From Mesostigma viride (taxonomy: Eukaryota; Streptophyta; Mesostigmatophyceae; Mesostigmatales; Mesostigmataceae): a stretch of 64,000 nucleotides of DNA. The stretch is taken from assembly GCA_009746045.1 (NCBI GenBank), contig RPFO01002171.1, positions 69,501-133,500 of the forward strand, in the 5' to 3' direction. Positions 52,503 through 61,232 of this stretch are shown in pieces. The notes below the pieces were generated by a model that was given only the letters and a program-made list of their open reading frames with translations, had not been told where the DNA came from and made no database searches. How positions within the stretch are numbered: the first letter of the stretch is position 1; the number at the start of each line of letters is the position of its first letter. Made by a program: the position numbers and the translations under genes.

Positions 52503-53740
52503 AATAATTACACAAATATCGCGTCTGCATCATCCCCCAACAACCGTTAAGCACTATAGATGGGGATGTAATCCTCATCCGAGCTGTCCTCTCCTGTAAT
52601 GGCAGACGAGGCGGTAGTGTAGCGGCTATCCTCAGGACCAATAACCTCCACCTGTTGACTTCTACCCTGGCTAGCAACGCGTCCACTTTAGCGTCCACTT
52701 CTATATGTTTCGCTTCACTAAAGGGCTGCATGTCAGCTATAGCGCAAGTTTTAAGTCTGCACATCAGCATTCAGCCTAGGGTTTGCGGGAGAAGAAGTAG
52801 AAGAACGACCAGAGGTCAGACTACGAATGGGAGCCCTTCATGGGGCACACAAGGAGGGCGAGCATCAGGATGAGGTTTGGGGAGCACCTGATCGAGAGAA
52901 ACTTACATGTGTAGGACGTACACTCCCGTCTTCTTGCCACCTTGCAGTGATAACATGTAACATGGGACACATCGAGGGCTGCCAGCTCGGTTACACACAT
53001 ATCAAATTCTTCCACATAGGAGGATTCCTAGCCCCTCAGGAGCGAGAATAATACTGTGAATGTACGGGTACGGGTAGGGATAGAAAGAGTAAAGAAATCT
53101 GCCACTTGTATTTAACAAGTGTTGGCGCACAAGTTTAAGGGATCTAGGTCCCTAAAACGGTAGGCAGAGAACTCACGCTTTACTTCTCTCAAGACGGGTT
53201 TACTACTTGGCCCTAGCTGAAGGAAACGGGCACGCACCTCTGCACCAGACAGCTACGTCCCGAATACCCACCATCTGGGCATCAAAGTCTTTCATGTATT
53301 CTCTAAAGTGTGTAGTGCCCTGTTAATTATAATTAATTATTTATCATGTGACTGCGTCACGTGGGTGCCAATACAAAGTAAAGGAACCTTCAACCCCTGT
53401 ACACAATGAGGAGGGAGGGCGCCCTAGTGTAGCTTCTCTCACTGCCATGCACCAGTCGGTGGACCGGCCACAGAGCGCTCTGTCCACAGCACGGGGCTGG
53501 GGCACATCACTGTGCATGGGGGCGATAAAACCATTATGATACCAGTGGTAGGCTGAAGCATATAGCTGATGCTGTACAAGAAAGGTGAGGTGGGCTCAAC
53601 GGGCGTCTGCTAAGGCGTAAGCGAATGTCCACGTACGATGAGTGACCATGCATGCTTGGGCTAAGGTCATTGCGTTCATGCCACTCTAATTAAACCGCGG
53701 CTGGGGCTAGATCAACTGCATGGTATACTATGCTGGAGTA
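52503..53740. other. Intergenic DNA; possible Cys-rich minus-strand exon only
   Basis: On the minus strand at about 53,015-52,905 a frame contains VTCYHCKVARRRECTSYTC followed by GTAAGT. The paired cysteines suggest a zinc-binding piece, possibly the tail of a transposase, but nothing else supports it. The remainder has no recognised feature. Confidence 0.3.
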
Positions 53741-53745
53741 ATGCA

Positions 53746-53815
53746 TGGCCACGAGCCACGAGCCACGAGCCACGGGCCACGAGCCACGAGGTAGCCACAT
53801 GGCCATGTGGCTGAC
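53746..53815. repeat. 10-bp tandem repeat and 20-bp perfect palindrome
   Basis: Five copies of GCCACGAGCC (one with GGGCC) are followed by the palindrome AGCCACATGGCCATGTGGCT at about 53,794-53,813. Confidence 0.85.
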
Positions 53816-53930
53816 GGCGGAGCTCATAACTTTCACGTTTGAGCACCGAATTTAGCCGTGAATATCACTATCACTTCGTCTTTCTAAGACGCACATGCTG
53901 ATATAATTTTCCGAATCTATTACGCAATAT

Positions 53931-55316
53931 ATGACCGGAGCACTACGCCCCTCGACACAACGCAGTTTGGCGGTCAGGCGCTCGCCCAGGACAATCATTG
54001 CGGCAGCTGAGGCTGCAGCTTCGCCAGACCCGGCAGGCAGCGGTGACACTGGTCGTGCACTGGTGGTCGTGCAGCAACCTCCCGGGCTCAATGCCTTGCC
54101 ATCGGCATCGCCTGACCCTAAACGCGCCCGCTCAGCCGACAAAACAGGAGGGTCTTCACGCCCCTCGGAACCGCGCTTTCGGCTCCAACCTTTCCAGGTC
54201 GATGATCACGACTGGACCGGTGAACATGTCTCCGTCCGCTGCTCTGGACTGCATCTTCTGACTACGGGGACTACGCCTCGCTTTACGACCTGTGCCTCCA
54301 TCTCCACGCCACCGGACGCCTCCTCGTCACCGACGGCCGTCGCTGGCACAACGTCAGCATGGTTTTCGGCTCCCCCCGCCCCGTCCTCCAGCATGCCATC
54401 CTCAACTCCCTTCTCCAGCGCTCTGACGGCGAGATCAGGGCTCCATCCATCTCCGCCCCCACCCTCCGTTCCATCCTCACGGAAGCCTTCCAGCAGCATG
54501 TGACCCCCCTTGCTGCCGACGTCGCAGCAATGGGTGGCCCGCTGACTGCTGAACTTCCTCACATTTCCACCGCCCCCGCCTCCACCTCCACTGCCATTTC
54601 CGCCTCCACTGCCGACATCAAAGCCCACTCTCCTCGACCTCGACCAACGCCTTCAAGCCACCGCCACCGCCCTTGAGAGCTTGCATGACACCGCCGGCCT
54701 CACCGCCCAGGCGGTGAAGGACATCGCCGCCCAGCCTGAGCTGGCCCGGCCGGCGATGCTCCCTCCACCTGGGCGGACTTGCTGCAGCACACCACCTCCA
54801 CCACCTCGATCACCATCACGGCACAACTCAAGCAACAACTGAGCCCTCGACCTTCGCGAGGAAGCCGACATCGCCAGGCGCAGCCACAATGTCATCGTCA
54901 AGCACTTCGACCAGCCGGCAGGTGAGACCTCCACGAGCCTTCTTGAGGCATTTAAGCGCGCCATTTTTGCCCCCATGCTACTCACTGCAGTGAGCTGGCG
55001 CACATGTCCGCTGTCCGCCTCCCCCGCGCGCGGGGGAAGGCTGGCCCGGCACCCGTGCTCCTCACCTTTAAGTACATGGCGCGGACAAGCTGGGGTTCCT
55101 TAAATGCCGCAAGAAGCTCTCGATCGATCGGAGACTCGCTTCACGCTGGACGACGACTTCAACAAGACCCTGGCCCAGCAACAACGGCGACGCGAGCTAT
55201 GGCCGACCTACCTTCAGCTCCGGCAGAGCGCAAGGGGGAAGCCGGTATACTGGAGGGGGGCGGTCATCCATGTTGACCACAAGCCCTGGCAGGCCCCCCC
55301 TGCCACCTCAGACTAG
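53931..55316 (+). pseudogene. Decayed LINE ORF1-like protein
   Basis: Coding character shifts between frames: 53,931-54,240 (proline/serine-rich with KRARSADK), 54,270-54,620 (LYDLCLHLHATGRLLVTDGR, LRSILTEAFQQHV), 54,640-54,760 (LQATATALESLHDTAGLTAQ) and 55,100-55,316. The last segment (RFTLDDDFNKTLAQQQRRR, LWPTYLQLR, YWRGAVIHVD) resembles the C-terminal part of ORF1 proteins of plant and algal LINEs, where a predicted RNA-binding module ends with LxxDLT..Q...R. At least three frame changes and stops mean it is not functional. Attribution to LINE ORF1 is from pattern memory, not a search. Confidence 0.45.
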
Positions 55317-55379
55317 GGAATATATACCAGTAGTGTAGATTAGTCAGCTAGGCTTAGCCTAGCACGTGGCCAACGCGCA

Positions 55380-55800
55380 TGTGCGCCCATAATGGCCCCC
55401 ATGGATGATGCCTTCAGAATTTAGCCAAGCTGCCCTGCCTATAATGGGACCCCCATGGATGTTGCATGACTGAATTTAGCCATGATCGATATGCCATGCA
55501 GAGAGATGCTCTCTGTCGACTGGAAGCCATGCCCTAGCTCTTGTATAGCCATGATGATCTTCCCCCACATGAGATGCTCCCCCTTAGCTGGGCATAGCGT
55601 GATAGATCATGAGGGTGCAGCTAGGTGCCCTGGTGCACCTATAGAGCAAGGGTAGCTTACATAATACATTCCCACCCTTGCAGGAAGTAGCCTATAGAAT
55701 GTATTATAGGCCATAATATGCGCATGCCCCTTCTCAGGGACATGTGCTACAGATACTCCCAACGGAGTTATGTTTTTAATTAATTAATTAATTAATTAAG
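55380..55800 (+). mobile_element. Dispersed repeat family 1, fullest copy
   Basis: It contains the segments shared with the minus strand of 9,165-9,480 and with 24,885-24,950, then CCCCTTCTCAGGGACATGTG, ATACTCCCAACGGAGTTATG and a TTAA tract. ACTCCCAACGGAGTTATGTTT also occurs at 25,615. It lies directly after the LINE ORF1-like pseudogene, so both may belong to one retroelement family. Confidence 0.6.
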
Positions 55801-55923
55801 TAGCTTCCATCATCATTCCGTCATCATTCCGTCATCGCGACTAGGAGAAGTGCACCACCCTTATGCTGGCATCTGCCACCCCTATAGTGACCCTATAGTG
55901 ACCGCGGCCTAGGAGGGGGTCTC

Positions 55924-55954
55924 ACCCTAAACCCTAAACCCTAAAACCCTAAAC
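55924..55954. repeat. Interstitial telomere-like repeat (CCCTAAA)
   Basis: ACCCTAAACCCTAAACCCTA then AAACCCTAAACC: four units of the plant/green-algal telomere motif, one with an extra A, facing inward from the left. It is too short to be a chromosome end. Confidence 0.85.
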
Positions 55955-56077
55955 CACTTGCAAAAAACATAAGTGCCCGCCTGCCACCACTGCTCACCAA
56001 GCTTGTGACATTTAGGCTGGCATCTGTCACCACCCCTGGCAGAATTGTGAGGGTGTGTGTTGGGGGTGTGACAAGGA

Positions 56078-56559
56078 TGGCGAAAAATTGCACGTACTTA
56101 CTCTTATATAAAGAACGCCCAATTTTTCGCCACCCTGCCACCCCTTGGCGCGGGTCATAGGAGGTGTTTGTCAAGGTGTGAGAGTGATGGCGAAAAATTG
56201 CACGTACTTACTCTTATATAAAGAACGCCCAATTTTTCGCCACCCTGCCACCCCTTGGCGCGGGTCATAGGAGGTGTTTGTCAAGGTGTGAGAGTGATGG
56301 CGAAAAATTGCACGTACTTACTCTTATAAAGAACGCCCAATTTTTCGCCACCTGCCACCCCTTGGCGCGGGTCATAGGAGGTGTTTGTCAAGGTGTGAGA
56401 GTGATGGCGAAAAATTGCACGTACTTACTCTTAAGAAAAGAACGCCCAATTTTTCGCCACCTTCCCCCACTGGCCGGCGCTGAGGTGGCGTGGGTTGTTG
56501 GATGTGGCGAAAAATTGCACGTACTTACTCTTAAGAAAAGACCGCCCAATTTTTCGCCA
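56078..56559. repeat. Five copies of a 107-110-bp repeat, each with a perfect 13-bp inverted repeat
   Basis: Arms TGGCGAAAAATTG / CAATTTTTCGCCA lie at 56078/56120, 56188/56230, 56298/56338, 56405/56447 and 56515/56547 (start positions). All ten arms are identical, while the loop varies (CTTATATAAAG, CTTATAAAG, CTTAAGAAAAG). The spacer carries CACCCCTTGGCGCGGGTCAT in the first copies and diverges in the last. It lies about 1.2 kb from the first viral gene; it may be a host satellite, a viral terminal structure or a foldback element. Confidence 0.9.
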
Positions 56560-56819
56560 TGGCCTCGCAGGGTGAGGGAGCCGGCGAGGGCCGCGCGGCG
56601 GGGTGTGCAGAGTGTTAGGGTATATTACTCTGGAAACTCATACGACCTATGCAAGAATCCCATACGACCTGTGTCGATGCATGAGAGGTTTACTCTGGAT
56701 TTTAAACCATAGTTAGAACTGCATTTCGAGACGAATGAAAATTGTTTTCAGCATGCATTGACGCGTTGTATACTGCATAAACGAATTCATTAAAATTTAT
56801 ATCACGTTCACATTCGTTA
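56560..56819. other. Spacer, nothing recognised
   Basis: It has a direct duplication CATACGACCT(A/G)TG at about 56,639 and 56,661. No gene was recognised. Confidence 0.45.
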
Positions 56820-56824
56820 TCAGC

Positions 56825-57445
56825 TCAACAAGAGCGAAATGGCAAGCTCGTTGCCGTCGTCAACAAGACGACACTCTACTCCTTGTCCTTGGAGTTTCCA
56901 GTCTGGCTCTTCACAACGTTCGAGCCGGTCTTCCTCTTGTCGACATGGCCGTGGGAGCTTGACGCTTCCTCGCGGCTCCTCTTCCTGCCATGGGAAGTGG
57001 CGGTCTTTGCGTCCTCGAAACCCTTCTTTGCCTCCTCCCATGCCTTGTAGAGGGTAACGGGGGCAATGCCTGGCTGGCGCTTGGACTTGGAGAAGCCATC
57101 GACGAATCGTCGACCATCTTAACGCATCCGTCGGCTTGGTCGAGGCGAATCCACTCACATCGGTCCTCGACCTTCCTCGGCCTTGCCGCGTTCCTCTCGT
57201 AGACCCACTCGACGCAAATTTTGGCGTCTTGCGGTCGACATCGTCATATCCGGCGTCGTGAATCTTGAAGACCTCGCAGGTAGGTCCGGTGCCTCCAACA
57301 GCACTTCGTTTCCGGAAAGAAGGAGACCTTGTGCGTCAGGTGTGCGAGCTGGTCAGATATCTTTGTCTGGCCGTCCTCGAGACATCGAGGATTTTCCAAG
57401 CGTGGCCAACGCCTTCTCGCAAGGCCCTGCGTTTCGGGAAGCCAT
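56825..57445 (-). pseudogene. Frameshifted minus-strand protein gene
   Basis: Read from 57,445 downward, coherent segments switch frame at least three times: a start-like MASRNAGPCEKALATLG, then LEDGQTKISDQLAHLTHKV, then EVFKIHDAGYDDVDRKT, VEWVYERNAAR, and finally a lysine-rich end (QPGIAPVTLYKAWEEAKKGF, then basic tail and stop at 56,847). The family is not recognised. The orientation is that of the viral genes, and it may be a decayed viral gene at the element edge or an unrelated host gene. Confidence 0.45.
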
Positions 57446-57776
57446 GGCTACCGGCAGAGGGCTTGCAACGTGAGATGCGTGACTTGCACGTGATTTTGCC
57501 TATTTGTGCACCGTGTGCAAAGGTCCGTTACGTCTGCTGGCACGGCCTGGACAGGACGCGAAGGTGGCTGGACTTGTACAAGTGTCGAACTTGGCTAAAT
57601 TTCGGAGCGATGCAAGTCTAAGGTGGCCTCTACCACGTGGCGAGTTCTGGGACGTGAATTAGGTAAAGACTCGTAAGCTCGCGCGTACTGGGTCGTTTCT
57701 CATACGCCTGAACGAAGATTCTAGAGTGTCCACGAGAGTGAATTTTCCGAAGCAACCACCCATATATATTCAGAAA
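57446..57776. other. Spacer before the viral cluster
   Basis: It contains CCATATATATTC near 57,760 and no recognised gene. The left boundary of the integrated virus probably lies between here and 56,560; no terminal repeat could be matched because the other end is outside the window. Confidence 0.4.
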
Positions 57777-58283
57777 TTACTTGCCATGGCAGGAACATTT
57801 TTTTTTCTCTAGTCCTCGGACTTTCTCGAAACGCAAAATTACAACGAATTTCGCCACAGCCGTTGGGACCGTGTAAGAATCATCACCAGCAGCCCTGTCG
57901 AGGTGCACGAGGCTTAAAGATAAACGACCACCATTCCGAAACAGATATGGATCAGTCAGGTTCATATAATTGTGATCGTTGACGCATGTGTAAGTCGTAG
58001 CTACAGCCCCACCAGAGCAGAATTCTGAAAAAAGCACTGCGTGCTCATCCAAATTGTTCTCGGCCCCTCGAAAGTTAGGCGATGTCACGCCAAGTATACT
58101 CTTCCCCGCTGCTCCCTGGATGTTAACTAGATAGGCTGCATGCCCACCTCCTCGCCAGTCCTCGTCGATGATTGGGGCTCTCGGGTCTGGCTTGATGACA
58201 AATTCTGCTCGTCTCGTTGTGGCGTCAAAGGAGAGTGCCTTGTTGCTGTCTAGTAAAATCTGATAAAAAGTGGGATACTCCAT
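57777..58283 (-). CDS. PLV hypothetical protein, 168 aa
   Basis: ATG at 58283 (minus strand), stop at 57,777. No family recognised. It starts MEYPTFYQILLDSNKALSFD and is predicted mostly beta by residue pattern, with no membrane segment, ending in a lysine/cysteine tail. It is the last gene of the same-strand cluster, 53 nt after the fibre-like gene, with a TAAATATCTC motif 22-31 nt upstream of its ATG. A structural role is inferred from position only. Confidence 0.65.
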   Translation of the reverse strand: MEYPTFYQILLDSNKALSFDATTRRAEFVIKPDPRAPIIDEDWRGGGHAAYLVNIQGAAGKSILGVTSPNFRGAENNLDEHAVLFSEFCSGGAVATTYTCVNDHNYMNLTDPYLFRNGGRLSLSLVHLDRAAGDDSYTVPTAVAKFVVILRFEKVRGLEKKKCSCHGK

Positions 58284-58304
58284 GCTTTATTGTGATATAT
58301 AGAA

Positions 58305-58314
58305 GAGATATTTA
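58305..58314 (-). promoter_or_regulatory. TAAATATCTC motif upstream of the 168-aa gene
   Basis: One-base variant of TAAAAATCTC seen upstream of other cluster genes, 22-31 nt before the ATG at 58283; followed by TATATATC. Confidence 0.45.
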
Positions 58315-58336
58315 GTTCTTGTCTTGCATCCTATGT

Positions 58337-59470
58337 CTATGGGGGCGGTGTTGCAGGAGTGCCCCACTTGGCCACGAGGTACCCGCGGATCAGCTCCAAC
58401 TCGGCGGAGGTCTTGGCGGTATTGTAGATGAGGATCTCGCCGATCCACCCATCAAAGGCGCGGACTGCGTTAGTCGTATCGCCACCAATTGCGAGATTGC
58501 CGGTGAACGTTTCGGGATTTGACCCGGCATCCGCGTCTGCGGTACGCCCGTCGAATCTGGTTCTGAAAGTGTTCAATACCGTGTCCACCGAAAGCGCAAG
58601 GACGTGCTGCTGGTTGTCAAAAAAATTTTGTCTCGATGCCATCGCGACATATAGCTGGGTTGTCCCAGGACCCTGTGTCACGGCTACGACGGGACCTGTG
58701 GAGTGGTAACTGAGTCGATTCGCTCTCGCCGTCATCGTGCTTCCTATCATGAATCCTCTGATAATGTCCGTGGTCCCGGGGTTGTTGGTATCAGGGTAGG
58801 TAGCGGTCGTCAGCTGTTTGGCGACTATCACCACGGACGACTTGGTCCCGATAGATCCCCAGAATGTAGATGACGAGGTCAGAAGTCCCGAGCGGAGGTT
58901 GATGAAGCGGAGGGACGTCTTCCCGTTGAGCTCGGTGGTGTCCAGAATGGGCGTCTTCGCGGAATTGGACTGCGTTACGTGATACCCCGAGGCCAGGTTC
59001 TTCTTGTCGTTCATCCGCAGCACGTTGCCGCCCGCGGTGCTCTGGACGGCGGTCCCCGTGGTGTCGCTGAACAGGGTGCTGCCGTCCGACGGGTCGTACC
59101 ACGCGTACAAAGCGGGGTCGACGGCTGGGTCGTACGAGTACGTGAACGAAAGCGTATTGGAGGCCGCGTTGCCACTCCCCCACGATGCGTCTATCACCGT
59201 GTTTGCACCCACGTTTACAGTCGTTGAGAAGTTGGCCATAGTTGGAGTGACGTCGAACGTGTAAGAGTTTCCACTTCCCAGGAGGTTTGAGGCCGCCCCA
59301 TTGGTAACGGTGATGTCGCCCAACACAAAACCAGTTACAGGCCTGTTAAATGTGGCAGTCACGGTCACTGGAACAGCAGTAGGCGTTGGGCTGCCAGTCG
59401 TGAGGGTTACAGTATTCTTGGCACGCCTCTTCCGCGTGAGTAGTGGGCAAATGCTATAATCAAACGACAT
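58337..59470 (-). CDS. PLV fibre/adhesin candidate: Ig-like plus LamG-like protein, 377 aa
   Basis: ATG at 59470; a TTG one codon upstream is not needed. Residues about 25-110 match bacterial Ig-like repeats (VTATFNRPVTGFVLGDITVT, NGAASNLLGSG, YTFDVTP), a type usual in surface adhesins. Residues about 125-370 look like a concanavalin/LamG-type lectin sandwich: LYAWYDPSDGSTLF, GNVLRMNDKKN, LSVDTVLNTFRTRFDG, FDGWIGEILIYN. The ending AELELIRGYLVAKWG is the classic closing motif of such domains. In PLVs and giant viruses this combination is expected on receptor-binding fibres or spikes (inference). Confidence 0.75.
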   Translation of the reverse strand: MSFDYSICPLLTRKRRAKNTVTLTTGSPTPTAVPVTVTATFNRPVTGFVLGDITVTNGAASNLLGSGNSYTFDVTPTMANFSTTVNVGANTVIDASWGSGNAASNTLSFTYSYDPAVDPALYAWYDPSDGSTLFSDTTGTAVQSTAGGNVLRMNDKKNLASGYHVTQSNSAKTPILDTTELNGKTSLRFINLRSGLLTSSSTFWGSIGTKSSVVIVAKQLTTATYPDTNNPGTTDIIRGFMIGSTMTARANRLSYHSTGPVVAVTQGPGTTQLYVAMASRQNFFDNQQHVLALSVDTVLNTFRTRFDGRTADADAGSNPETFTGNLAIGGDTTNAVRAFDGWIGEILIYNTAKTSAELELIRGYLVAKWGTPATPPP

Positions 59471-59495
59471 CAAACTAATCTACAATATCATGACA

Positions 59496-59669
59496 CTATT
59501 TTTTGGAGTTTCGTGGCAGTGGATATTGAAACTTCCCAACCAGAACCGGCCCTTGTTTTGCTGGCAAAAGTGAGGCCCTGCCATCATCTGCTAGGTTTGG
59601 CGTATCGAAGATCAGTATCTGCCTGTTTAAGGGGTTTGCGACTATCCTAGGGTCTTTGAGATAATCCAT
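59496..59669 (-). CDS. PLV small protein, 57 aa
   Basis: ATG at 59669 (in-frame GTG three codons upstream). It begins MDYLKDPRIVANPLNRQILI and ends PLPRNSKK. No family recognised. It sits between the major capsid gene and the fibre-like gene with a TAAAAATCTC motif at 59,694-59,703, which supports it as a real gene. Confidence 0.55.
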   Translation of the reverse strand: MDYLKDPRIVANPLNRQILIFDTPNLADDGRASLLPAKQGPVLVGKFQYPLPRNSKK

Positions 59670-59693
59670 CGAAGACACAGTATACTAGGGAGG

Positions 59694-59703
59694 GAGATTT
59701 TTA
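59694..59703 (-). promoter_or_regulatory. TAAAAATCTC motif downstream of MCP, upstream of the 57-aa gene
   Basis: Exact match to the motif at 63,093. It begins with the TAA stop of the capsid gene and lies 25-34 nt upstream of the ATG at 59669. Confidence 0.5.
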
Positions 59704-60915
59704 CAGCTGGACGACGGCCTGGCGACCCGCGCCGATGTCCATGCGTGACTCGGACTCGGCGAAGATGTACAAGACGAGGTCCGTGCCGCCTGTCTTGGAG
59801 ACGCGGAGAGTGACGACGCTGGCCGTGCCCCTCAAGTCGAGACCTGACTGCCACCCCTCTCCAGCGGATGGCATGTTAAGGTGTGCTGCCATAGTGAAAT
59901 ATCGCGTGGGCCAATATGCCTCAGTCACGGTAATGGAGGCTGGAGCCCCAATGTTCCCTTGGTCGCCAAAAGTCGAGAGCAGATTCACCCATGCCTCTGT
60001 AGGACCCATAGAGTACGCTGGGGTCTGGTAATTCCCGTTGATGTCAAATTGGAAGCCAGTGAGCGTGTCGCCAGTATGGAAGAACATAGTATTACCAGCA
60101 CCGTTCGCAACGTCAGCGGCAGCAGAAACTTGGACTGCCAAAAGCTTCGAGGCGCTCATGGAAGATAAGCTCGCCTTCATTGAGTATGCGTTACTCGTAC
60201 CAAGCGACTGCTTTGTTGAAGTCCAAGTATTCCACGTGTATGGGATAGTCCCACCTTGTGCCAGCCGACTAGACAGGACCTGGCCGATGACATCTTCTTG
60301 AAATCGGTACACTTCGATGGACCAATAGATATCCTTGAGAGTATACGATAGGCCAGCCCCTGCTGCACTAGGGATGAGAACACCGGCATCCATCAGTGTC
60401 ACCCTGACCTCGATTGGTGGCATGAGAGACATGTCCACAATCCTTGGATTGCCGCTAAGAAACCCGATAAAATGATCAATGCACCCTGGTTTAGCGTCGG
60501 CTTCCGCAATATTCGCCACAGGGGCCGCGACGGCATTGTCAGCCCATCCAGCAGGCCTCTGAGATTGGTTGTAGCTCGACCCTCCATGAGACGCGAGCAG
60601 AGTATGGTACAACTGGCTATAATCGTTGATGTTGTCAACTTGCTGTCCTCCAACCAAGACTTCTAGTCGCTTGATTAGAGACGAGGTGTGTGACGGAAAT
60701 GTCGCATATCCAGCGGTAGTAGCCGTCCATCCCTTGAAGTTCATGCAGATGGTGTGCAAGTCGCAAAAACCGGACGTAGGCAGGCGCACGCTGATAGTCG
60801 ACCCGTGACGCACGTCAGTGGCCGCGGAGGTAGTGGAGAGCTGCACCCTTTGGGTCATGTGCTGCCCGAGGGACTTGATGACGTGCTGCATTGAGCGGGG
60901 GATAGCGCGATCCAT
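59701..60915 (-). CDS. PLV major capsid protein, 404 aa
   Basis: ATG at 60915, stop at 59,701. The N-terminus has DVRHGSTISVRLPTSGFCDL then SSLIKRLEVLVGGQQVDN and DYSQLYHTLL, which is the characteristic start of polinton-like virus double jelly-roll major capsid proteins: a smooth beta strand, then a strand with V-x-V-x-G-x-x-(I/V) and the YSQLY helix. The middle has the expected MPPIEVRVTLMDAGVL and LKDIYWSIEVYRF strands. The length is in the range for PLV capsid proteins. It forms the icosahedral shell (family knowledge). It is intact with no frameshift. Confidence 0.85.
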   Translation of the reverse strand: MDRAIPRSMQHVIKSLGQHMTQRVQLSTTSAATDVRHGSTISVRLPTSGFCDLHTICMNFKGWTATTAGYATFPSHTSSLIKRLEVLVGGQQVDNINDYSQLYHTLLASHGGSSYNQSQRPAGWADNAVAAPVANIAEADAKPGCIDHFIGFLSGNPRIVDMSLMPPIEVRVTLMDAGVLIPSAAGAGLSYTLKDIYWSIEVYRFQEDVIGQVLSSRLAQGGTIPYTWNTWTSTKQSLGTSNAYSMKASLSSMSASKLLAVQVSAAADVANGAGNTMFFHTGDTLTGFQFDINGNYQTPAYSMGPTEAWVNLLSTFGDQGNIGAPASITVTEAYWPTRYFTMAAHLNMPSAGEGWQSGLDLRGTASVVTLRVSKTGGTDLVLYIFAESESRMDIGAGRQAVVQL

Positions 60916-60935
60916 CGATGTATACCCATGTGCTT

Positions 60936-60946
60936 AGATTATTTTA
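60936..60946 (-). promoter_or_regulatory. TAAAATAATCT motif upstream of the MCP gene
   Basis: Looser match to the cluster motif, 21-31 nt upstream of the ATG at 60915. Confidence 0.35.
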
Positions 60947-61231
60947 CCGTAAGATCTCTCCTAGTAATGGGTTGTCTTGTCGGTGAGCCTCGACCCTCTT
61001 GTCAAAGCTCGAGAGTGCCTTCAACCCAGCGTCCGCGAACCCCGCGATGTTGCTGAGCACCGGCGTGTTCCTCACGATTTCTCCTGGCACCCCTCCAAAA
61101 ACGGCGTCCGCGGTCTTCAACAAAGCCTGTGCCGTGCGCGCGCCATGGCCGACCTTTCGAATAGCATCCCCCGCAGCATGGCCGACTTTACGAACGACAG
61201 AGGCGACCTTTCCGAAGACTCGATCAAACAT
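60944..61231 (-). CDS. PLV small basic amphipathic protein, 95 aa
   Basis: ATG at 61231, stop at 60,944, 28 nt before the capsid gene. The first 45 residues are a basic amphipathic helix rich in A, V, G, K and R (VFGKVASVVRKVGHAAGD), then FGGVPGEIVRNTP and a helical end. Small proteins of this type sit beside capsid genes in PLVs and adintoviruses and have been compared with adenovirus membrane-lytic pVI; that comparison is a suggestion here, not shown. Confidence 0.7.
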   Translation of the reverse strand: MFDRVFGKVASVVRKVGHAAGDAIRKVGHGARTAQALLKTADAVFGGVPGEIVRNTPVLSNIAGFADAGLKALSSFDKRVEAHRQDNPLLGEILR

Positions 61232-61232
61232 T

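Noticed and set aside
56278-56712. 144-codon plus-strand frame
   Set aside because: It is made of the 110-bp repeats and their inverted arms.
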